DNA of 8,504 bases. Source: Bacteroidota bacterium (GTDB taxonomy: Bacteria; Bacteroidota; Bacteroidia; Chitinophagales; Saprospiraceae). Positions within the stretch are counted from its first letter, which is position 1. Every line of letters starts with the position of its first letter. The position numbers and the translations under genes are program-made. Below, piece by piece: positions 1 to 8,504 of the stretch. The notes under the pieces were generated by a model. The model worked only from the letters and a program-made list of their open reading frames with translations, did no database searches and was not told the origin of the DNA. The stretch covers positions 1 to 8,504 of the forward strand of contig JAJRQS010000213.1 of NCBI GenBank assembly GCA_024280135.1, in the 5' to 3' direction.

Positions 1-2078
1 CCACATAAATCCGTAGCAGTATAGCCTATCGTGTGTCCACCTATTACAAATTCTGCACCTGAAGGTTGTCCTCCTGGTTGAGCGATTGTTACTGTTGGGT
101 CTAAGCAAGTTGTTGTTGCAATAGCATCGTCCCAAGTAACCACCGTTCTGTCTTGTCCCGGAGGCACAGCCACAATAACATCATCTGGGCAAGTAATTGT
201 AATTTCTCCCGGATCTTCAGGACTTACAAGAATCGTAAAAGAACAAACTTTTTGATGTCCACATTCGTCCTCGGCTTCATAAATAACCCAATACGGCCCA
301 ACAGTCAAGTCTGAACCACTTGGAATACTTGTGAATAAAGATATATCAATATCAGAACCAGTTGGACAAGTTGTCGTCGCAACAGGCATATCCCAAGTAA
401 CATTTGCTGTGGTTTGCCCCACAGGAATAATAATGTCTTCTTGGTCGTTAGGGCAAGTTAAAGTCAACTCCCCTAAATCAATTTCATCTCCATCAAAAAA
501 GAATAAAGGACTACCCGTTAGGGCAATATCAGTCGTAGCTACATCTTCTTTTAGGTTTGTTTCTGAATAGTCCCACGCCCGTTTTTCAAGTTGTGTGTAT
601 GCAAAAGAGGTTGGGAAAGAATAGGAAGCAGCTGCTACCTCACTGAGATCTGTATCTGTTTTTGCCCAAAGCACATACACATATCTATCATTGACCAAAT
701 CTTGAAAAGCACCTCCTCTAATGTTAGCAGGCAAGTTCATTTCTGCCGTTTTTACAGCATCGTATTTCGTACCAGCTAGAGCCAAAGAAGTTGACTTATA
801 GGCAATTCCTTCCGCATTTTTGACTACACCATCATAGGGCGTTGTTCCTGTAAAATTTAAATACATACCCATTAGATCGTACTCGTCATCAGCCGCATCG
901 ACTGTCGTTCTATCAGCCAATTGATAAGGGTGAATCTGGCGGATGTCCGCTTGCATCGCCATCACTACAGACTTGATGATGTAGTTGGATTGAGCTTCAT
1001 CTCCATGAATGGCAATATCATTGAAAGATACTCTAGGAATATTTTGCTCCGTGATGATCCATTCCTTTTTAGGAAAAGACACACCGTTATAGCCATATTG
1101 ATCTAAAATGGTTTGATAATTATTTTTTCTATTGATCATACCATCTACGGCAGCATCCGAGTGACGATACCGCACCCAATCATTGATACTTGCGTCAAAA
1201 TGCCCTAGACTTCCATCAATGTCTGGATAAGTATGGAAACCCATAACATCAAAATAAGCTCCGCCCCCTAAAGGATACTCAGCGGTAGGTGTTCCGTCAA
1301 CAGGATTGTCTGTATTTCTTAAAACTGCGTCTAAAAAGCTTTCGTATCCGACTCCAGCCAAACAAACATAGGCATCTGGATCGACAGTTTTTATTATTTC
1401 ATAACTAATGCGTAAGGTTCTTACAAAATGCTCGATGGGTGCATTCAAGATATAATCACAAGGGTCTGGATCTTGATCCCACCAGTTTCCCGTTGCATCT
1501 CCAGGAGGTCTCCATCCCGTATTCCAAGACAGATCAAAACCAGGCTCATTCCATATTTCCCAAAACTTCACCTGCCCTTTATAAAGAGTGACCGTTTTAT
1601 ATAGGTAGGCCGCATAATAATTATCATCATTGTATGGAGTACCATTGGCGCCTCCGTCCCAAATATCCGTGTAAAGATTAGCAAAAAGCTTAGATTGCGT
1701 CACACCATCTGCACAATATACGGTGTGATCTCTGTGTGCTTCCGAAGGAAATCCTACGATACAGGTAATGTCATTCATACCCAAGTTCTCCATATGCAAG
1801 AAAGTATTCAACCTCGATTCATAACCCCAAGCCTCCATGAAGCTCTCAAACAGGGCGGGTCTAGCAGTAGCTGCACCAATACCCGTTAAACCTAAATCAG
1901 GATTACCTGCTGATAGGTTTGCTAAATCGATGTCAGTATATGGCGGATAATAATCTAAGTTAATACCTTGTCTAAAGACACCTTCGTATGGTTGGACGAT
2001 GGTGTTGGCGTTGTAGTTGACTTGCGCAAAAAGTGCTGTCGAAAGGACAGTAAAAAGCGCCAAGAGAGTCTGTTTCAT
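1..2078 (-). CDS. Secreted glycoside-hydrolase-like protein with C-terminal HYR modules (3' end outside window)
   Basis: The frame is open from ATG at 2078 to the window edge, giving 692 codons without a stop. Residues 1-18 are a Sec signal peptide (MKQTLLALF start, cleavage likely after LFA, before Gln19). Residues about 30-470 look like a clan GH-A type TIM barrel. FWEIWNEPG at 174-182 supplies a candidate acid/base Glu178, and EWIITEQN at 339-346 a candidate nucleophile Glu344; MGFHTYPD lies between them. A short beta-rich linker follows, then two HYR modules at about 538-619 and 625-692+, each opening with T-C-P and carrying paired cysteines. HYR modules are Ig-like and usually serve adhesion or spacing. 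A secreted polysaccharide-degrading role is inference; the substrate and exact GH family cannot be read by eye. Many such proteins end in a type IX secretion sorting domain, which would lie outside the window. No Shine-Dalgarno precedes the ATG, as is usual in this phylum. Confidence 0.82.
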   Translation of the reverse strand, partial: MKQTLLALFTVLSTALFAQVNYNANTIVQPYEGVFRQGINLDYYPPYTDIDLANLSAGNPDLGLTGIGAATARPALFESFMEAWGYESRLNTFLHMENLGMNDITCIVGFPSEAHRDHTVYCADGVTQSKLFANLYTDIWDGGANGTPYNDDNYYAAYLYKTVTLYKGQVKFWEIWNEPGFDLSWNTGWRPPGDATGNWWDQDPDPCDYILNAPIEHFVRTLRISYEIIKTVDPDAYVCLAGVGYESFLDAVLRNTDNPVDGTPTAEYPLGGGAYFDVMGFHTYPDIDGSLGHFDASINDWVRYRHSDAAVDGMINRKNNYQTILDQYGYNGVSFPKKEWIITEQNIPRVSFNDIAIHGDEAQSNYIIKSVVMAMQADIRQIHPYQLADRTTVDAADDEYDLMGMYLNFTGTTPYDGVVKNAEGIAYKSTSLALAGTKYDAVKTAEMNLPANIRGGAFQDLVNDRYVYVLWAKTDTDLSEVAAASYSFPTSFAYTQLEKRAWDYSETNLKEDVATTDIALTGSPLFFFDGDEIDLGELTLTCPNDQEDIIIPVGQTTANVTWDMPVATTTCPTGSDIDISLFTSIPSGSDLTVGPYWVIYEAEDECGHQKVCSFTILVSPEDPGEITITCPDDVIVAVPPGQDRTVVTWDDAIATTTCLDPTVTIAQPGGQPSGAEFVIGGHTIGYTATDLC
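3..467 (-). repeat. Tandem HYR modules, two copies, second truncated by the window edge
   Basis: Two homologous protein modules lie in tandem in the secreted protein. Copy 1 is at 467-222 (residues 538-619) and copy 2 at 206-3 (residues 625-692). Shared landmarks, in order, are TCP, a VP-x-GQ turn, VTWD, ATTTC, PSG and D-x-CG. Shared DNA patches lie roughly 260 bases apart. The repeat is divergent at DNA level, so recent slippage is unlikely. More copies may follow outside the window. Confidence 0.8.
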
Positions 2079-2160
2079 GATTCTTTGGTTAAAATTAATT
2101 TGAATGGTACTAACAAGGGGGGAATAGAAAACCGAGGCTAAAAGCCGCTGTTTAACTGTG

Positions 2161-2195
2161 CAAAGATATGCTTATCAAGCCTGTAAAGTTGTAAA
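2161..2195 (-). promoter_or_regulatory. Promoter of the secreted GH gene (Bacteroidota -33/-7 type)
   Basis: Read on the minus strand, TATCTTTG at 2168-2161 is an exact match to the phylum's TAnnTTTG -7 consensus. A weak -33 element, TTTA at 2195-2192, sits 23 bases upstream. Transcription would start near 2155, giving a leader of about 75 bases. The -33 element lies inside an inverted repeat, so a bound regulator could block or contact RNA polymerase. Confidence 0.6.
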
Positions 2196-2199
2196 CAAC
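2188..2199. promoter_or_regulatory. Inverted repeat overlapping the -33 element, possible operator
   Basis: GTTGT-AA-ACAAC is a 5-2-5 inverted repeat centred at 2193.5. It covers the putative -33 element of the leftward promoter. The binding protein is unknown. Confidence 0.35.
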
Positions 2200-2203
2200 C
2201 CTT

Positions 2204-2219
2204 TAAATACGGGTATTTA
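2204..2219. promoter_or_regulatory. Perfect 7-2-7 inverted repeat, possible operator or activator site
   Basis: TAAATAC-GG-GTATTTA is a perfect 7-bp dyad with a two-base centre, too tight to fold as an RNA hairpin and therefore more likely a DNA-binding dimer site. Its centre (2211.5) is 18 bp from the neighbouring dyad and lies just upstream of the leftward promoter's -33 element, a common place for an activator. Confidence 0.4.
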
Positions 2220-2339
2220 CCTATTAAATAAAACTTCTACAATTTGAAAATTTGGATGTCATATTTTTACAATTTGGCAACATTAAGTTTTTTTATATGG
2301 CTAGTTCTTTTTTTCCCAAATGTAATAGCTTCAACTTGA

Positions 2340-4445
<2,106 letters not shown>

Positions 4446-4463
4446 TGACAAGCCACTAGGATC

Positions 4464-4499
4464 AAAAAAAAATCGAGATGCTGCGCATTTCGATTTTTT
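4464..4499. terminator. Bidirectional intrinsic terminator between fadH and bTHX
   Basis: A 15-bp stem pairs 4467-4481 with 4485-4499 (one G-T wobble) around a three-base TGC loop. A-runs on the left and T-runs on the right give a U-tract in both directions: nine T's on the minus strand for bTHX and six on the plus strand for fadH. The position between two convergent stop codons fits termination of both genes. Confidence 0.85.
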
Positions 4500-4517
4500 G
4501 TATCCCTAAAGAAGAAA

Positions 4518-4622
4518 TTACTTCTTTTCTGTCTTTTTCTTGTTACCAGCCTTAGGTCTTGAAACACCATAGCTACCTCTGATGATTTTTCCTTTTTTGG
4601 TTCTTTTATCTCCTTTACCCAT
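4518..4622 (-). CDS. Small ribosomal subunit protein bTHX (30S ribosomal protein THX)
   Basis: This is a 34-codon gene. The product opens with MGKGDKRTKKGKIIRGSYG and continues into a Lys-rich tail ending TEKK. The GKGDkrTkrGKI-x-RG-x-YG core is the signature of bTHX, the tiny basic protein first known from Thermus 30S subunits, where it sits in the head of the subunit among rRNA helices; homologues occur in Bacteroidota. The whole protein is core plus tail, so the gene is complete: ATG at 4622, TAA at 4518. It has its own TAnnTTTG promoter, a leader of about 50 bases and a strong terminator, and is divergent from mutY. A longer overlapping minus-strand frame (4280-4570) is a shadow. Confidence 0.9.
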   Translation of the reverse strand: MGKGDKRTKKGKIIRGSYGVSRPKAGNKKKTEKK

Positions 4623-4681
4623 TGTTGAAGTTTTTACGAAATGATTGAATAAAACCCAAAACAGATGGGTTCATTGAATGG

Positions 4682-4714
4682 CAAAGGTAAGCATTTTTTT
4701 CTTCTTCGCTGAAA
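4682..4714 (-). promoter_or_regulatory. Promoter of the bTHX gene
   Basis: On the minus strand, TACCTTTG at 4689-4682 matches TAnnTTTG exactly. TTTC at 4714-4711 is a one-off -33 element with a 21-base spacer. The start would be near 4676, giving a leader of about 53 bases. The leader contains an AACCC/GGGTT stem flanked by two ATTCAAT copies. Confidence 0.6.
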
Positions 4715-4735
4715 ATCTATTTATCCGTACATTTG
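4705..4735 (+). promoter_or_regulatory. Promoter of mutY, possibly giving a leaderless mRNA
   Basis: TACATTTG at 4728-4735 matches TAnnTTTG exactly. A weak -33, TTCG at 4705-4708, lies 19 bases upstream. Only four bases separate the -7 box from the mutY ATG, so transcription should begin at or within a base or two of the A of the start codon. The -33 region interleaves with that of the divergent bTHX promoter. Confidence 0.55.
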
Positions 4736-4739
4736 TGCC

Positions 4740-5807
4740 ATGTCTAATACCTCTTTTTCTCGTAATTTATTGACGTGGTCACAAACCTTTGACCGACAAA
4801 TGCCTTGGAAAGATCGCACTGATGCTTATGCCATCTGGCTTTCCGAAATTATTTTGCAACAGACCCGTGTTGCACAAGGGATGCCTTACTACATTCGCTT
4901 TATAGAAGCTTTTCCTACAGTTTTTGATTTGGCGAAAGCAGATGAACAAGAAGTGATGCGTCTATGGCAAGGGCTAGGCTATTATTCCAGAGCTCGAAAT
5001 TTGCATTTTACTGCGCAGCAAGTAGCCGATGAGTTTGGAGGCATCTTTCCAGATAATTATGATGGTTTACTCAAGCTAAAAGGTATTGGGCCTTATACGG
5101 CTGCAGCGATTGCGTCCTTTGCTTTTGGGCTACCACATGCGGTGGTGGATGGCAATGTATTTAGAGTATTAGCTAGGTATTCCGCTAATTTTATTGACAT
5201 TGGAACACCCGCAGGTAAAAAGGAATTTACCCAATTGGCGAATCAATTATTGGATAAAAAACAGCCTGGAAGATTCAACCAAGCCATCATGGATTTGGGT
5301 GCATTGATCTGCAAACCCGCTAACCCATCCTGTAAAGAATGCCCTTTACAGAAAAAATGTCAGGCATTTTCGCAAGATTTAATTACCCAATTACCCGTCA
5401 AGGAGAAAAAAATCAAAAGAAAGACACGCTACTTCTACTATTTTGTTTTCCGAAAGGACGGGGACTACTTTATTCAAAAAAGGACTAAAAAAGACATTTG
5501 GCATTCACTCTATGAATTTCCAAATATCGAATCCAAAACGGTATTACAAGAGAAAGCAATAAAACTAGCCTTCCAGCAGAAGTATCCAAAAATAAAATTA
5601 AAAATTAAAAATAGAGTTGGCCCTATCACGCAACTATTGACGCACCAAAAAATCATCGGACAGTTTTTTGAAATCCCCTTAGTAGATTCTAAAAACTTGA
5701 ATCTGCCTGCTACTCCCATTGAAAAACTAAAAGATTTTCCATTTCCCAAAATGGTCCTTTCTTTTTTTGACCACATGCCTAAAAAGAAAAAAGCATCGAG
5801 GCAATAA
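4740..5807 (+). CDS. mutY: A/G-specific adenine DNA glycosylase
   Basis: MutY removes adenine mispaired with 8-oxoguanine, preventing G-to-T mutations after oxidative damage. At 355 residues it has the usual length. The HhH-GPD catalytic domain spans about 5-210: LSEIILQQTRV at 34-44 with catalytic Glu36, WQGLGYYSRARNL at 76-88, the helix-hairpin-helix LKGIGPYTAAAIASF at 113-127 with Tyr119, and VVDGNV at 135-140 with catalytic Asp137. The 4Fe-4S ligands are Cys191, Cys198, Cys201 and Cys207 (C-x6-C-x2-C-x5-C). Residues about 228-345 form the NUDIX-like 8-oxoG recognition domain; LLTHQK at 299-304 corresponds to the FSH loop. The ATG at 4740 is chosen because the catalytic helix needs the preceding residues and a -7 box lies just before it. 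There is no Shine-Dalgarno and no clear terminator before the peroxiredoxin. Confidence 0.95.
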   Translation: MSNTSFSRNLLTWSQTFDRQMPWKDRTDAYAIWLSEIILQQTRVAQGMPYYIRFIEAFPTVFDLAKADEQEVMRLWQGLGYYSRARNLHFTAQQVADEFGGIFPDNYDGLLKLKGIGPYTAAAIASFAFGLPHAVVDGNVFRVLARYSANFIDIGTPAGKKEFTQLANQLLDKKQPGRFNQAIMDLGALICKPANPSCKECPLQKKCQAFSQDLITQLPVKEKKIKRKTRYFYYFVFRKDGDYFIQKRTKKDIWHSLYEFPNIESKTVLQEKAIKLAFQQKYPKIKLKIKNRVGPITQLLTHQKIIGQFFEIPLVDSKNLNLPATPIEKLKDFPFPKMVLSFFDHMPKKKKASRQ

Positions 5808-5816
5808 AATTTGGTT

Positions 5817-5839
5817 AAATATAGATTGCGTCTATGTTT
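5817..5839. promoter_or_regulatory. OxyR-like dyad upstream of the peroxiredoxin
   Basis: ATAG-N7-CTAT (5821-5824 and 5832-5835) matches one half of the OxyR tetramer site exactly. It extends to AAA-n-ATAGA-N5-TCTAT-n-TTT. The second half is degenerate, with a CTAT at 5853-5856 one base out of register. The dyad lies about 17 bases upstream of the putative -33 element, centred near -64, where OxyR typically activates. No OxyR gene is visible in the window. Confidence 0.45.
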
Positions 5840-5855
5840 ATATAATTATTATCTA

Positions 5856-5887
5856 TTTGACTAATATGTTATTTTCCTTGATCTTCG
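5856..5887 (+). promoter_or_regulatory. Candidate weak promoter for the peroxiredoxin gene
   Basis: TTTG at 5856-5859 is a perfect -33 element. Twenty bases later, GATCTTCG at 5880-5887 resembles TAnnTTTG with two mismatches. The start would be near 5893, giving a leader of about 52 bases. A good -33 with a poor -7 is what an activator-dependent promoter would look like, and an OxyR-like dyad lies just upstream. Confidence 0.4.
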
Positions 5888-5895
5888 TGTTGTTC

Positions 5896-5907
5896 GAGCA
5901 ATTGCTC
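5896..5907. promoter_or_regulatory. Perfect 12-bp palindrome in the peroxiredoxin leader
   Basis: GAGCAATTGCTC is a perfect palindrome, loosely flanked by TTC and GAA. It sits at or just downstream of the predicted transcription start, about 38 bases before the ATG. It has no loop, so a protein dimer site is more likely than an RNA hairpin. The binder is unknown. Confidence 0.3.
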
Positions 5908-5944
5908 TGATGAACTGCCAAGTTCGAATCAAAAAAAGATTAAA

Positions 5945-6598
5945 ATGGAAACTACAGAAACAATCTATGCAATGCCTAGAATTGGGGATAAAGCCCCTGA
6001 TTTTACAGCAAAAACGACCAAGGGCGTTATTAAATTCTCAGATTTCGCAAAGGGTAAATGGACGTTACTTTTTTCGCATCCTGCTGATTTTACGCCAGTA
6101 TGCACAACCGAAATGAGTGGTTTTGCGACAAGAAAAGCAGAATTTGATGCACTGAATACCGAGCTAATGGGCTTAAGTATTGATAGTGTGCACGCACACT
6201 TAGGTTGGGTCAATAATGTCAGAAATAACACAGGTGTGTATTTTGACTTTCCCATCATCGCTGATATCGACATGAAAGTGTCTAAACTATATGGCATGTT
6301 ACAACCCAATGAAAGTGAAACCGCCGCAGTACGTGCTGTCTTTTTCATTGATCCATCAAAAAAGATTCGTTTAATTATGTACTACCCTTTAAATGTGGGC
6401 CGTAACATGAATGAAATTCTAAGAGCCTTGGATGCTTTACAAGTTTCAGACAAAAATGGTGTTGCCATGCCTTTAGACTGGGAGAGAGGGGACAAAGTAA
6501 TCATTCCTCCACCAAAGAACTTGGAAGAAATGGAGCAACGACTGAGTGATGACTCTTGTGAAAGAACAGACTTTTACTTGTGTAAAAGAGATCTTTAG
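5945..6598 (+). CDS. Peroxiredoxin, Prx6 (1-Cys) subfamily
   Basis: This thiol peroxidase reduces hydrogen peroxide, organic peroxides and possibly peroxynitrite; no signal peptide is visible, so it is cytoplasmic. At 217 residues it fits the Prx6-type AhpC/TSA proteins. The active site is HPADFTPVCTTE at 45-56: Pro46, Thr50 and peroxidatic Cys53 form P-x3-T-x2-C. Arg130 in VRAVFFIDP is the conserved active-site Arg. The C-terminal extension (about 150-217) is typical of Prx6 and carries Cys205 and Cys213, spaced like the C-terminal pair of the archaeal Aeropyrum-type enzyme, so a disulfide-based catalytic cycle is possible. The ATG at 5945 follows an A-rich stretch without a Shine-Dalgarno; an internal Met10 would cost the first strand. 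It lies 137 bases after mutY and 79 bases before katG, fitting peroxide defence. Confidence 0.92.
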   Translation: METTETIYAMPRIGDKAPDFTAKTTKGVIKFSDFAKGKWTLLFSHPADFTPVCTTEMSGFATRKAEFDALNTELMGLSIDSVHAHLGWVNNVRNNTGVYFDFPIIADIDMKVSKLYGMLQPNESETAAVRAVFFIDPSKKIRLIMYYPLNVGRNMNEILRALDALQVSDKNGVAMPLDWERGDKVIIPPPKNLEEMEQRLSDDSCERTDFYLCKRDL

Positions 6599-6615
6599 TA
6601 TTACCCCAAATTAAT

Positions 6616-6653
6616 GAAGTATCAAGGAGCTGCATGTAGCTCCTTGATACTTC
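6616..6653 (+). terminator. Perfect hairpin between prx and katG (weak terminator or processing element)
   Basis: GAAGTATCAAGGAGCT at 6616-6631 pairs perfectly over 16 bp with 6638-6653 around a six-base loop. The stem is followed by CCTTTCAAATT, not a real U-run, so termination is probably partial. It begins 17 bases after the prx stop. An mRNA-stabilising or attenuating role in a prx-katG transcript is an alternative. Confidence 0.6.
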
Positions 6654-6671
6654 CCTTTCAAATTAAAATAA

Positions 6672-8504
<1,833 letters not shown>

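Noticed and set aside
331..1889. Several plus-strand open frames of 60-80 codons (331-570, 591-779, 921-1106, 1695-1889)
   Set aside because: All lie antisense to the continuous 692-codon secreted enzyme frame, show no recognisable motifs, and have no promoter or start signals.
5510..5776. 88-codon minus-strand frame within mutY
   Set aside because: Antisense to the C-terminal recognition domain of MutY; no motif or start signal.
5910..6348. Frames overlapping the peroxiredoxin (5910-6116 plus, 5965-6348 minus)
   Set aside because: Out-of-frame or antisense shadows of the peroxiredoxin, whose active-site motif is unambiguous.

Overview
The window reads as chromosomal DNA of a member of the Bacteroidota, probably a Saprospiraceae-like or flavobacterial lineage. 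Three things point there: moderately AT-rich coding sequence, promoters of the TAnnTTTG type with no Shine-Dalgarno sequences at the starts, and a secreted enzyme carrying HYR modules. The phylum call is firm; the family is inference.

Layout. Positions 1-2078 (minus) hold the first 692 residues of a secreted glycoside-hydrolase-like protein: a Sec signal peptide, a TIM-barrel domain with two candidate catalytic glutamates, then two HYR modules, the second cut by the window edge. A 354-base divergent intergenic region (2079-2432) follows, with a good promoter for that gene and two operator-like dyads beside it. Next is fadH (2433-4445, plus), a 2,4-dienoyl-CoA reductase. A bidirectional terminator separates fadH from a convergent 34-codon gene for ribosomal protein bTHX (4518-4622, minus). 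bTHX and mutY (4740-5807, plus) diverge from overlapping promoters, and the mutY -7 box is so close to the ATG that its mRNA may be leaderless. Then come a Prx6-type peroxiredoxin (5945-6598, plus) and a catalase-peroxidase, katG (6678 to the edge, plus, 609 residues visible).

How the genes work together. MutY prevents mutations from 8-oxoguanine, the peroxiredoxin reduces peroxides, and KatG destroys hydrogen peroxide, so 4740-8504 looks like a small oxidative-damage cluster. An OxyR-like dyad (ATAG-N7-CTAT) lies just upstream of a plausible weak promoter for the peroxiredoxin. A perfect 16-bp hairpin without a U-run lies between prx and katG, and no separate katG promoter was seen. This fits one peroxide-induced transcript with an internal hairpin. 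The KatG carries an apparent lipoprotein signal peptide (Cys20), so it is predicted to act outside the cytoplasm. That is the most unusual feature here.

No mobile element, CRISPR array, tRNA or rRNA, or defence system was seen. The other items worth checking are the GH-HYR protein family, the leaderless/overlapping promoter pair, and the dyads upstream of the secreted enzyme.
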